DNA of 64,000 nucleotides from the NCBI GenBank assembly GCA_024643345.1, contig JAHENB010000001.1, forward strand, positions 91,356 through 155,355, given 5' to 3'. The notes below the pieces were generated by a model. The model worked only from the letters and a program-made list of their open reading frames with translations. It was not told the DNA's origin and did not search any database. The DNA is from Maribacter sp. Its GTDB lineage: Bacteria > Bacteroidota > Bacteroidia > Flavobacteriales > Flavobacteriaceae. The stretch's first letter is position 1; each line of letters begins with the position of its first letter. Of this stretch, positions 1 to 7,984 are shown piece by piece. The position numbers and the translations under genes are program-made.

Positions 1-1135
1 TACTTTCCGGATCATCTACCATGGTAATCGAAAATTCATTCTTTCCTCGAGTGGCTTCCCCTATTTGAACCACATCCATATAGGGTGCAAGGCAATTGAT
101 CACCAATTCGCTCGCCGAGGCGGAGCTGGTTGTGGCAAGAATATAGACTTTGCTTAGATTTAAAGAATTGAGATTGCTGCCTGCCCCGGTTTTAGCGACA
201 AAATAACGATTCAATTGGCTATCTGAATATAGCGGTTGCACTTTTGTGTTATAGCGGTATCTAAGAAAAAGATCATTGGTATTGGGGCCATGGACCATAC
301 TTGACAAAACAATCGCCGAACTTACAAAACCACCGGGATTATATCGCAGGTCAATGACCAGGTCCGTTACCCCACCGGCCTTAAAACGACCAAAAACTTC
401 GTTCAGGTCTTCATCATATTCAATGACAAATTGATTATACATCAAATACCCTATTTTTTGCCCGTTGATTTCAAAGATCTTGTCCAAAAAAATGGGATTT
501 TCCTTTAAGTTGGGTGTCTTGGTCAACTCGATAAGTTCCCCATTCGGACTCACGGTATTGTTTTGAAAGGTGGCCATATCCAGAACATAGCTGTCATTGT
601 CACCAAAAAGCAAGTCGATATAGTTGGTGGTGTTCAAGGTTTGGCCATCGACGCCTGTGAAAAGATCTCCCCTTTGTATCGTTTTGGTGGCTGCATCAGA
701 TCCGGGTACGATATAGCGCACGTAACCGAATAGATCATCAGTTCCGGATAAACGGACGAGCCCGAATTCCATTCCGTTGCTTTTTGAAACCCCTGAGAGC
801 GATTGGGTCAGTATTTTATAATCACTGCGATAATAACTGAAACGATCCTCGCTAAAAAGTAGTTTATTGTCAAAAAAAGCGCCTGGATCTTCCTCGGAGG
901 TCAAAAATTCTGTATAAAGTTTGGTGCCTTCTTCGCTTATTTGAAACCTGTCGTCAGCTAAGTCAGGAACGTCGGCTTGCCAAAAGTACCAGTAATTCAT
1001 TGCTTTCCACATGAAGTCTTGCACCTCGGCACCGGCAGAGGGGTCAGGATTAACGGTTTTTGGGATATTCAGGTCGTTATCCTTGGAACAGGATAACAAT
1101 AAGAAAAATACGATTATACCTATGAATTTTTTCAT
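1..1135 (-). CDS. S41 family protease lipoprotein, C-terminus cut by window edge
   Basis: This is an exported serine protease of the S41 (CtpA/Tsp-like) family. The reading frame starts at the ATG at 1135 (MKKFIGII) and runs out of the window, so about 378 residues are visible and perhaps 80-130 C-terminal residues are missing. A short hydrophobic leader ends in LLSC, giving a likely lipidated Cys16, so the enzyme probably sits on a membrane facing the periplasm or outside. The middle holds a PDZ-like segment, a conserved DLRYNPGG stretch, then SSASASE with the catalytic Ser and TRGKN with the catalytic Lys about 25 residues later, the spacing known for the family. It is a close tandem paralogue of the next gene on the same strand: both share VQDFMW near the N-terminus, LADDRF, and RGDxFTGVDGQTLN. 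Substrate unknown. Confidence 0.9.
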   Translation of the reverse strand, partial: MKKFIGIIVFFLLLSCSKDNDLNIPKTVNPDPSAGAEVQDFMWKAMNYWYFWQADVPDLADDRFQISEEGTKLYTEFLTSEEDPGAFFDNKLLFSEDRFSYYRSDYKILTQSLSGVSKSNGMEFGLVRLSGTDDLFGYVRYIVPGSDAATKTIQRGDLFTGVDGQTLNTTNYIDLLFGDNDSYVLDMATFQNNTVSPNGELIELTKTPNLKENPIFLDKIFEINGQKIGYLMYNQFVIEYDEDLNEVFGRFKAGGVTDLVIDLRYNPGGFVSSAIVLSSMVHGPNTNDLFLRYRYNTKVQPLYSDSQLNRYFVAKTGAGSNLNSLNLSKVYILATTSSASASELVINCLAPYMDVVQIGEATRGKNEFSITMVDDPES

Positions 1136-1185
1136 TTGGATTTTTTTTGGGGACTAACTTATATTGATGAGAGACTATTCGTTTT

Positions 1186-2700
1186 TTACTTGTTTAATTT
1201 TTTCATTTGGTTCATAGAGGCTGGTAACCTATCTATGATCAAGTTGTCCTTGGAGGGAGTGAACATTTTTGAACTGGTCATTAAATCTACCGGATACTGT
1301 ACATCAAAGCTGACTTTAGCGCTTATACCGGTAATTTCTTGGATAGCTCTTGCCAGGAGTGGCTCATTGGGGTCTCCAAGAATTCCCAAGTTGGTGAGGT
1401 CTTCCTCCAATGCAATATCCGGGATCAACCCATTTGAGTAATCCGAAAAACCGGCAGAATTTTCCACTGTAACGATGATGGGTTGAATGGCCCACTGATT
1501 ATCCGGATTAATTTGATCCTCCCTATCGGGCTGATAAAAGTTATTGTTCTCAGGATCATCCACAAAGGTGTTGGAACCCTGATTTTTTCCTACTGTGGTC
1601 TCTCCTATATGTACCACATTGATGTAAGGTTCCAAGCCTACCATGACCAATTCACTTGCCGAAGCCGATCCCCTGGTAGCCAGCACATATACCCTATTAA
1701 GGTTTAAATTGTTCAGCGGCGCATTCATATTACCAAAAGCGGTGCCCGTTGTATTCACGAAATTGTTATCCAAATCCCCTTCGCCAAAAGCAGATTCAAT
1801 TTTGGCATTGTATCTGTCTTTCCACAACAGATTTTCGGTATTTGTATCATAAATCAAACTCGCTAAAACCTGGACCGTAGATCCATTGCCACCGGGGTTA
1901 TATCTTAGATCTAAAACCAAATCTGTAATATTGGCGGCCTTAAATTCACCGAACACTTGATTCAATTGATCACTTGATTCCCCTGTAAATTGATTGTACA
2001 TTAAATAGCCAACATTTTGTCCGCCCACATCAAGTACTTTTGATATCAGTACCGGGTTTTCAACGAGGTTTTCCTGTTTGGTTAGTGGAACTTCTATTCC
2101 ATTTGGCGTAATGGTATTATCAACTATATCGGCCATGTTCAGCGTATAGGAGTTGTTGCTGCCAAATAATAAGTCGATGTAATTGTTGATATTCAAGGTC
2201 TGCCCGTCCACTCCTGTAAATATATCCCCTCTACCTATCGTTTTTGTCGAGGCATCTGAACCTGCGATCACATAACGCACATATCCGAAAATGTCATCAC
2301 TGCCCGAGAATCGAACCAAGCCAAATTCAAGACCATTGCTGGTAAAGATCCCAGCAAATGAATTCACTAAATCTTTGTAGTTTTCAACAGTTATACTAAA
2401 GCGATCATCCGGAATGAGTAGTTGGTCATAAAAAAAATCTTCCGGGTTTGGTGATTCCGCCAAAAAGACCTCATATTCTTCTTGTGAACCAAAACGATCA
2501 TCGGCCAAATCTAAAACGTCTTCTTGCCATAAATAGAAGGCATTCATGGTTTGCCACATGAAATCCTGGACGACAATGTCAACCGTCACTTGAGGTTCTT
2601 CTTTTGTAATCGGGGCGGGAGGTATGATTACATCATCGTTCTTTTGGCAATTGGTCAATAGTAGTCCCAAGGTGAGGAACGGCAACACAAGCTTTTTCAT
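1186..2700 (-). CDS. S41 family protease lipoprotein (tandem paralogue)
   Basis: A complete 504-residue S41 protease. I chose the ATG at 2700 (MKKLVLPF) because it gives a clean lipoprotein signal ending LLTNC, with lipidated Cys18; a longer frame upstream adds only charged, non-conserved residues. Residues 45-130 are an N-terminal helical cap, about 135-235 is a PDZ-like region containing FTGVDGQTLN, and 255-380 is the catalytic fold with DLRYNPGG at 264-271, GSASASE with predicted nucleophile Ser347, and GKN with predicted general base Lys372. The 25-residue Ser-Lys spacing matches E. coli Tsp. Its 3' end lies 50 bp upstream of the neighbouring paralogue on the same strand, so the pair could be cotranscribed and most likely arose by duplication. 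Confidence 0.92.
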   Translation of the reverse strand: MKKLVLPFLTLGLLLTNCQKNDDVIIPPAPITKEEPQVTVDIVVQDFMWQTMNAFYLWQEDVLDLADDRFGSQEEYEVFLAESPNPEDFFYDQLLIPDDRFSITVENYKDLVNSFAGIFTSNGLEFGLVRFSGSDDIFGYVRYVIAGSDASTKTIGRGDIFTGVDGQTLNINNYIDLLFGSNNSYTLNMADIVDNTITPNGIEVPLTKQENLVENPVLISKVLDVGGQNVGYLMYNQFTGESSDQLNQVFGEFKAANITDLVLDLRYNPGGNGSTVQVLASLIYDTNTENLLWKDRYNAKIESAFGEGDLDNNFVNTTGTAFGNMNAPLNNLNLNRVYVLATRGSASASELVMVGLEPYINVVHIGETTVGKNQGSNTFVDDPENNNFYQPDREDQINPDNQWAIQPIIVTVENSAGFSDYSNGLIPDIALEEDLTNLGILGDPNEPLLARAIQEITGISAKVSFDVQYPVDLMTSSKMFTPSKDNLIIDRLPASMNQMKKLNK

Positions 2701-2824
2701 TTTTCTTTTTTTAATAGCAATCCTAATCTCACAAATACCAAAAAGCTCAATTAACAACAATCGCTTAGACTCTGGCTATCTTTTTTGGAGACAATTTTTT
2801 AGGTCAACACAGCAATAATTGTTC

Positions 2825-2832
2825 CAAAATTA
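2825..2832 (-). promoter_or_regulatory. possible -7 element for the S41 protease genes
   Basis: Read on the minus strand this is TAATTTTG, a match to the Bacteroidota -7 consensus TAnnTTTG. A TTG lies 26 bp upstream (2859-2861), longer than the usual 17-23 bp, so the match is weak. It would give a leader of about 118 nt before the ATG at 2700. Confidence 0.3.
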
Positions 2833-2935
2833 TAGTGCAGTTCGGGAATTTGTAAAAACAAGCACATTATATACGTACATTAATCGCTAAATGGATGCCT
2901 AATTTACTAACATAAAAAGGATTAATAAATATTTT

Positions 2936-2960
2936 GTAACAATTTTCGATGTACTTCGTC
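2936..2960 (+). promoter_or_regulatory. candidate ECF-type promoter of the sigma operon (GTAAC-N16-CGTC)
   Basis: GTAAC at 2936-2940 and CGTC at 2957-2960 are separated by exactly 16 bp. ECF sigma factors commonly recognise an AAC-containing -35 box and a CGTC-like -10 box at this spacing. It lies about 50 bp upstream of the sigma-factor ATG at 3011, where an autoregulated promoter is expected. Autoregulation is inference. Confidence 0.42.
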
Positions 2961-3010
2961 TTGCTATTGTAAACGAATAAGAAAGAGGTTTACAAAACAA
3001 CCCAACCGGA

Positions 3011-3520
3011 ATGCAACAGTCGGACTTTTTAAAAGTGGTGATGCCCTTTAAGGACAAGCTCTATAGGATGGCAAAAAGATTACTGGTCTCTACCGAGGAG
3101 GCGGAAGATGCCACCCAGGAGATCCTATTGAAATTGTGGACGAAGAATAAGGATTTCGAGTCCTATAAGAATGTTGAGGCTTTTGCGATGACCATGACCA
3201 AGAATTTTTGTTTAGATCGCTTAAAGTCGAAACAAGCCGGTAACCTAAAATTGGTCCATAGCAATTATCAGGATGAAAATACATCCTTGCAAAGACAACT
3301 GGAGACAAAAGATAGTATCGGATGGGTTCAAAAAATAATGGAGGATTTGCCCGAACAACAAAAAATGGTATTGCAGTTGCGAGATGTGGAGGATTATGAC
3401 TTTGAAGAGATTTCGGAAATGCTCAACATGCAGCCTACCGCGGTAAGGGTAACGCTATCAAGGGCAAGAAAAGCAGTAAGGGAAAAATTATTACAAAAAC
3501 ATAGTTATGGAATCGGATAA
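3011..3520 (+). CDS. ECF-type RNA polymerase sigma factor
   Basis: A 169-residue sigma-70 family protein of the extracytoplasmic-function class, which directs RNA polymerase to a small regulon. Sigma region 2 spans about residues 12-80, with the recognisable DATQEILLKLW in region 2.2; region 4 spans about 110-165, with a helix-turn-helix ending in AVRVTLSRARKAVREKL. There is no region 1 or 3, as normal for ECF factors. The gene overlaps the next one by 14 bp, which fits translational coupling to a membrane partner. A GTAAC-N16-CGTC sequence lies about 50 bp upstream and may be its own promoter. The likely partners are the downstream single-pass protein and three DUF4252 proteins. The signal it answers cannot be told from sequence. 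Confidence 0.93.
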   Translation: MQQSDFLKVVMPFKDKLYRMAKRLLVSTEEAEDATQEILLKLWTKNKDFESYKNVEAFAMTMTKNFCLDRLKSKQAGNLKLVHSNYQDENTSLQRQLETKDSIGWVQKIMEDLPEQQKMVLQLRDVEDYDFEEISEMLNMQPTAVRVTLSRARKAVREKLLQKHSYGIG

Positions 3521-3938
3521 GATCGAAACATTATTGGAAAAGTATTTTGAGGCTACATCTACTGTCGCCGAGGAAGAAAGCTTAAGGACCTATTTCTCCG
3601 GGCATGCGATAGCACCGCATCTTGAACAGTACGCTCCCATGTTCCAATATTTTTCAAAAGCCAAGGAAGAACGGTTCACCAAAAAGGTACCCACCCCAAA
3701 ACCCATTTGGCACAAACAAGCCATATATAGATGGATTTCCGTCGCAGCGGTCGCCGTGCTTCTTTTCGGGGTCTATTTCGGCAGGGAATACCAGGAAAGA
3801 AAGGACGCGGAATATGCATATGCCGAAACCAAAAAGGCCCTTGATCTTTTGGCGCAAAACTTTAGCAAGGGCACTGAAAAGGTGGCCTATTTAAAACAAT
3901 TTGAAAAAACAAAACAAAAAATTTATAACGAAAATTAA
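3507..3938 (+). CDS. single-pass membrane protein, probable anti-sigma factor
   Basis: A 143-residue protein with an acidic N-terminal cytoplasmic part (about residues 1-70), one hydrophobic span near 75-90 (WISVAAVAVLLFGVYFG), and a charged C-terminal part predicted helical. This topology and the 14-bp overlap with the ECF sigma gene make an anti-sigma factor the best reading. I see no zinc-binding anti-sigma motif (no HxxxCxxC) and no FecR domain, so the call rests on context and topology. The N-terminal ESDKIETLLEKYFEATST resembles the start of small flavobacterial proteins that follow ECF genes. Alternative: a structural membrane protein of the same operon. Confidence 0.65.
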   Translation: MESDKIETLLEKYFEATSTVAEEESLRTYFSGHAIAPHLEQYAPMFQYFSKAKEERFTKKVPTPKPIWHKQAIYRWISVAAVAVLLFGVYFGREYQERKDAEYAYAETKKALDLLAQNFSKGTEKVAYLKQFEKTKQKIYNEN

Positions 3939-3939
3939 A

Positions 3940-4497
3940 ATGAAAACAATGAAAAAGACAGCAATAATAATATTAATGACGGTTTTGCCCGTACTGGGAT
4001 TTTCACAATCGGTATTTGATCGGTTCGAGGACCTCGATAACGTGAGTGCCGTGGTGGTAAACAAAAGTATGTTCAACCTCTTATCTAAAATAGATGTGGA
4101 TGTCGATGATCCCGAGGCGAAAGAATTCATGAGCATCGCCCAAAGTCTTAATGGCTTGAAAGTGTTCAGTACCGAAGATGCCAAGATTGCTGCCGATATG
4201 AAGGCAACGTTCGAATCTTATCTGAAATCTGCCAAATTGGAAGAATTGATGCGGGTAAAAGATAAGGATACCAATGTGAAGTTCTATATCAAAAGTGGAA
4301 GAGATCAGGATCATGTAAGTGAGTTGCTCATGTTCGTCACCGGGATGAAAAATGCGAACGTGGAGGTAAACGGTAGAAAATTTGAAACCGTGCTCCTATC
4401 CCTTACAGGCGATATCGACTTGAACAAAATCGGTTCACTTACCAAAAAAATGAACCTTCCCGAAGAGTTGAACAAAGCAGGAAATAAGAACAAATAA
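3940..4497 (+). CDS. DUF4252 domain protein, exported (first copy)
   Basis: A 185-residue secreted protein of the DUF4252 family, which is largely restricted to Bacteroidota and has no established biochemical function. The ATG at 3940 (MKTMKKTA) directly follows the stop of the upstream gene; another in-frame ATG at 3949 would also serve. A signal peptide ends near LGFSQ. The body contains FDRFEDLDNVSAVVVNK, then a VF(S/F)TEDAKI segment and LEELMRVKD, all repeated almost unchanged in the next gene, so the two are recent duplicates. Family members are often encoded next to ECF sigma factors, as here. It probably acts in the periplasm or at the outer membrane, perhaps as an output or sensor of the sigma system; that role is inference. 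Confidence 0.85.
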   Translation: MKTMKKTAIIILMTVLPVLGFSQSVFDRFEDLDNVSAVVVNKSMFNLLSKIDVDVDDPEAKEFMSIAQSLNGLKVFSTEDAKIAADMKATFESYLKSAKLEELMRVKDKDTNVKFYIKSGRDQDHVSELLMFVTGMKNANVEVNGRKFETVLLSLTGDIDLNKIGSLTKKMNLPEELNKAGNKNK

Positions 4498-4608
4498 TCC
4501 GTTCGAAAGGGTCGTGGCCATCCCTGATCTAATTGAATGGTCAATAACAGTAATAGTGTAAACAAACAAATTCATCAATTAATATTAATCAATCAAAAAA
4601 CAACAGTC

Positions 4609-5160
4609 ATGAAAAAAGTAATCTTGAGTATCGCAATCGCAGTCGCACCCCTAATGGGATTTTCACAATCGGTCTTTGACAAATATGAGAATATGGATCA
4701 GGTAAGCGCCGTAATCATAAACAAGGGCATGATCGACCTCGTGGGTGCTTTGGGCATGGATGAAGATGACCAGGAATCACGTGATTTTATGGAAATAGCC
4801 AAAGGCCTCAAGGGCATCAAGGTTTTTTTTACCGAAGATAAGGGTATAGGTGCTGAGATGGGATCAACGGTTCAGAGCTATTTAAAGTCGGGTTCCATGG
4901 AAGAATTGATGCGTGTAAAGGATGAAGGAACCAACGTAAAGTTTTATGTGAAAAATGGAAGGGATGAAAACCATATCACCGAACTTTTGATGTTCGTTTC
5001 CGGAATTAAAAATATGGAGACCGGAGAACATGGAAGACAAATCGAGACGGTTTTGGTATCGTTGAACGGAGATCTGGATTTGGATAAGATCGGGGCGCTC
5101 ACCAAAAAAATGAACCTTCCCAAGGAACTGAACAAGGCGGGCAAAAAAGACGGAAAATAA
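4609..5160 (+). CDS. DUF4252 domain protein, exported (second copy)
   Basis: A 183-residue paralogue of the preceding gene. The ATG at 4609 (MKKVILSI) gives a good signal peptide ending at MGFSQ; the frame is open further upstream but those residues are not signal-like. It shares FDKYENMDQVSAVIINK, the EELMRVKDEGTNVKFYVK stretch and the C-terminal ALTKKMNLPKELNKAGKK with copy one. The 111-bp gap between the two copies is the longest in the operon and could contain a processing site or a secondary promoter, but I see no clear motif there. Function unknown; same inferred role as its partner. Confidence 0.85.
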   Translation: MKKVILSIAIAVAPLMGFSQSVFDKYENMDQVSAVIINKGMIDLVGALGMDEDDQESRDFMEIAKGLKGIKVFFTEDKGIGAEMGSTVQSYLKSGSMEELMRVKDEGTNVKFYVKNGRDENHITELLMFVSGIKNMETGEHGRQIETVLVSLNGDLDLDKIGALTKKMNLPKELNKAGKKDGK

Positions 5161-5218
5161 TAGTTTTAACGTATATTATTTGAGGTTGAAAAGAACCCAA
5201 CAAAAAACAAAAAAGAAC

Positions 5219-5758
5219 ATGCAAATTTTAAAATCAATTCTGGCTATATCTCTTTTGGCAGTGCTAACGGCCTGTTCATCTAATCAAAGTTTACAGGAAT
5301 ATTACATTGACAACGCGGAGAATCCTAATTTTCTATCCATTGACCTGCCCGTAAGTTTATTGAACATGGATCGGGCCGATTTAACCAATGACGAACGGGA
5401 AGCTTTTGAATCCTTAAAAAAACTCAATGTGTTGGCATTTAAGCGAAATGCAGACAATACCGTTGCATTCACCTCGGAAAAAAACAAGGTAAAAGCCATC
5501 CTTAAAAACGAAAAGTTCACTGAATTGATGAAAATCAATACCTCTTACGGCAAGGCGACCCTTAAATACCTCGGCAATGAAGATGCCATAGATGAAGTAG
5601 TGATATATGGCGATAGCGATGATAAGGGCTTTATGCTGGTTAGGATTTTGGGAAATGACATGAACCCGGCCCATTTGCTTCAATTCCTCAAAGCCATCGA
5701 AAAATCGGATTATAAGGGAGAGGGTCTTGGTGAAATCGGTGATTTTCTAAAGGGATGA
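5219..5758 (+). CDS. DUF4252-like lipoprotein (third, divergent copy)
   Basis: A 179-residue predicted lipoprotein. The ATG at 5219 gives MQILKSIL and a signal ending LTAC, with lipidated Cys19. The body is more divergent than copies one and two but keeps the same order of features: a FESLKKLNVLAF region, KNEKFTELMKI in place of the EELMRV segment, and a C-terminal VRILGNDMNPAHLLQFLKAI that matches the family layout. It is the last gene of the sigma operon and is followed by a strong hairpin. Having two soluble and one lipid-anchored member in one operon suggests they work in the same compartment, perhaps as partners. Function unknown. Confidence 0.8.
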   Translation: MQILKSILAISLLAVLTACSSNQSLQEYYIDNAENPNFLSIDLPVSLLNMDRADLTNDEREAFESLKKLNVLAFKRNADNTVAFTSEKNKVKAILKNEKFTELMKINTSYGKATLKYLGNEDAIDEVVIYGDSDDKGFMLVRILGNDMNPAHLLQFLKAIEKSDYKGEGLGEIGDFLKG

Positions 5759-5782
5759 GGACCTGAATTATACCTTAATTAG

Positions 5783-5820
5783 AAAAGCCCCATGTCTGAT
5801 GTTTCAGACATGGGGCTTTT
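5783..5820. terminator. bidirectional intrinsic terminator between the sigma operon and purB
   Basis: A perfect 17-bp stem (5783-5799 with 5804-5820) and 4-nt loop, with A-rich and T-rich flanks, between convergent genes. It can end transcription from both sides. Confidence 0.9.
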
Positions 5821-5835
5821 TTCTTGCATAGGCCC

Positions 5836-7179
5836 TTATATACCCGTATAGTTTTGGGGTGATATCGCTTTCAGCTCCAATTTGATGGCATCGGAAACCG
5901 CCAAAGAATCGATAAAATCCGAAATTGACTTTTGGTTTATGGCAGTATTGGTACGGGTGAGTCCCTTTAATGCTTCATATGGGTTTGGATAGCCTTCCCT
6001 TCTTAATATGGTTTGGATGGCTTCGGCGACAACCGCCCAATTATTGGTAAGGTCTTGATCCAATTTTTCTTTATTGAGCAGCAATTTGTCCAAACCTTTC
6101 AAAGTTGATTGAAAGGCGATCAGGGTATGGGCAAAAGGAACGCCTATATTTCGAAGTACCGTACTATCCGTCAAATCGCGCTGAAGCCTTGAAATCGGCA
6201 ATTTTGCAGAAAGATGTTCAAATAGGGCGTTGGCAAGGCCCAGATTGCCTTCCGAATTCTCAAAATCGATGGGATTCACTTTATGGGGCATCGCCGAGGA
6301 GCCAACTTCCCCTTTTTTTATCCTTTGTTTGAAGTAATCCATGGAAACGTAGGTCCAAAAGTCCCGATTCAAGTCAAGAACAATATTGTTGATGCGTTTA
6401 AGGGTATCAAATAAGGCCGCCATATGGTCATAATGCTCAATCTGGGTGGTTGGAAACGAGAAGTGCAATCCCAAATTCGAAGAGACGAAATTATTGCCGA
6501 AAGCCTTCCAATCCACTTTTGGGTAAGCAATTTGGTGGGCATTGTAATTTCCCGTTGCGCCTCCAAATTTCGCAGCGTATGGGATTTCCTTCAAAAGGTG
6601 GTGCTGTTCCTTCAAACGAGCAACGAAGACGGCCACTTCTTTGCCCAATCGGGTAGGGGTAGCGGGCTGCCCATGCGTTCTGGCAAGCATCGGTATCGCC
6701 TCCCATTCATTGGCCAGCTGGGAAATCTTTTCCAATAATTGAAGAAATGTAGGTTCATATACTTCATCCATTGCTTCCTTTAAGGAGAGCGGTATGGCGG
6801 TGTTGTTGATATCTTGGGAGGTCAATCCAAAATGTATGAACTCTTTAAAAGACCGCAGGCCCAGGGCATCGAATCGCTCCTTGATAAAGTACTCTACTGC
6901 CTTTACATCGTGATTGGTCGTCTTTTCAATTTTTTTGATCGCCTGGGCATCCCCATTATCGAACTTTAGGAATATATCCCTTAGCGCATCGTACTTTGTG
7001 GAATCAAAAGAAGCTAATTGCTGCAATGGAATTTCACAAAGCGCAATGAAATATTCGATTTCCACCCGCACCCTGTATTTGATAAGCGCTTCTTCGGAGA
7101 AATAAAGGGCCAGTTTTTCGGTTTTGTTTCTATAGCGCCCGTCAATAGGGGAAATAGCGCTCAATTGATTTAAAGACAT
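5836..7179 (-). CDS. purB: adenylosuccinate lyase
   Basis: This enzyme splits adenylosuccinate to AMP plus fumarate, and SAICAR to AICAR plus fumarate, in purine synthesis. The 447-residue protein begins at the ATG at 7179 (MSLNQLSAISPIDGRY), the classic N-terminus of the E. coli-type PurB; the frame is open 11 codons further but those are not conserved. The fumarase/aspartase superfamily signature GSSAMPHKVNPIDFEN is present at about residues 290-305, as are the LTSQDINN and ARTHGQPATPT segments that form the active site. Length is normal. It is followed by a bidirectional terminator and preceded by a likely promoter at 7210-7217. Confidence 0.97.
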   Translation of the reverse strand: MSLNQLSAISPIDGRYRNKTEKLALYFSEEALIKYRVRVEIEYFIALCEIPLQQLASFDSTKYDALRDIFLKFDNGDAQAIKKIEKTTNHDVKAVEYFIKERFDALGLRSFKEFIHFGLTSQDINNTAIPLSLKEAMDEVYEPTFLQLLEKISQLANEWEAIPMLARTHGQPATPTRLGKEVAVFVARLKEQHHLLKEIPYAAKFGGATGNYNAHQIAYPKVDWKAFGNNFVSSNLGLHFSFPTTQIEHYDHMAALFDTLKRINNIVLDLNRDFWTYVSMDYFKQRIKKGEVGSSAMPHKVNPIDFENSEGNLGLANALFEHLSAKLPISRLQRDLTDSTVLRNIGVPFAHTLIAFQSTLKGLDKLLLNKEKLDQDLTNNWAVVAEAIQTILRREGYPNPYEALKGLTRTNTAINQKSISDFIDSLAVSDAIKLELKAISPQNYTGI

Positions 7180-7209
7180 ACCTAGTTCGCTTGGAAATTT
7201 TATAGGCCC

Positions 7210-7217
7210 CAAAGATA
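7210..7217 (-). promoter_or_regulatory. probable -7 promoter element for purB
   Basis: Minus-strand TATCTTTG, a full match to TAnnTTTG, about 30 bp upstream of the purB ATG. No TTG at the ideal distance was seen, so the -33 element is weak. Confidence 0.42.
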
Positions 7218-7276
7218 CTTATTATATGCGAATGGCATAAAAATCCTATACCATGGAATGAAAGGAAAGAGTTTTT

Positions 7277-7858
7277 TTATTGGACCTTTGAACTTTCTTT
7301 GGCCAATTTCGTCAGTATGATCCTTGCCCGGGCCTTGTAAGCAGGGCTTCCAAGATGATATCCTTGTTCCAATATCAATTTAAGTTCTGGATGTATCCAA
7401 TTAATTTCCTGTCCTAACAAATATAAACAGGTCATTGAATAAGCTTTGGCGGCGACTTTTTGTGGCGTGATCAACCAATCAAAACAGACCGTGGCTATTG
7501 CTCCCAAATGTCTTGATTTCAATACCTTTTGTGTCTCATTTTCGGTTTTTGAAAAGTACGATTTGGTCAAATATTCGCATATTTTGGCGATAGGTCTAAC
7601 AGAGGAATCTAAATGGAACTGTGCCAATTTTGGAATGAAATCATCCAAATAGGGTAAAAGGTATTCCAGACGTTCTTTTGCCATAAATTCCAAAACCCAG
7701 CAGGCCCGGCTCGACATGGGGTCGTTCACCTCAAAGGCTTTTGTAAATAATCGAACTATGAGATGAGGATTTTTGATGACCAAGGTGGTCAATTGTGTGC
7801 GTTTTTGACGGGAATGGTCAACTTCACATAAAAGTCGATTGAAATCAAAGGTATCCAA
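7277..7858 (-). CDS. HEAT-like helical protein of unknown function upstream of purB
   Basis: A 193-residue soluble protein, rich in helices and without signal peptide or transmembrane span. Repeated units such as MSSRACWVLEFMAKE, AKICEYLTKSYF and AAKAYSMTCLYLLGQE look like HEAT/ARM-type alpha-alpha repeats, which usually make protein-protein contacts. It lies upstream of purB on the same strand, about 100 bp away, and in flavobacterial genomes this neighbour is sometimes labelled adenylosuccinate lyase only because of that position; it has none of the lyase motifs. Function unknown. Confidence 0.72.
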   Translation of the reverse strand: MDTFDFNRLLCEVDHSRQKRTQLTTLVIKNPHLIVRLFTKAFEVNDPMSSRACWVLEFMAKERLEYLLPYLDDFIPKLAQFHLDSSVRPIAKICEYLTKSYFSKTENETQKVLKSRHLGAIATVCFDWLITPQKVAAKAYSMTCLYLLGQEINWIHPELKLILEQGYHLGSPAYKARARIILTKLAKESSKVQ

Positions 7859-7984
7859 GGCAATTGATTTGTTATGCTACAATGTAATAAATTGTAGAGT
7901 TTAAAAAAATTGACAAGGGATTTCCCCAAACCTATAGAAGATTATAGCCCAAAGGTGATTGAAGCCTTGGGAAAAACGTTTTAA

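Larger units (their letters stand above)
2701..3010. other. divergent intergenic region between S41 protease and sigma operon
   Basis: A 310-bp AT-rich gap between divergent genes. It holds a possible minus-strand promoter for the protease near 2825-2832 and a plus-strand ECF-like promoter at 2936-2960. I see no RNA gene or open frame worth calling. Confidence 0.6.

Noticed and set aside
4498-4608. Second promoter or small gene between the two DUF4252 copies
   Set aside because: The gap has no TAnnTTTG at a suitable place and no GTAAC/CGTC pair; the open frame from 4537 is just a leader extension.
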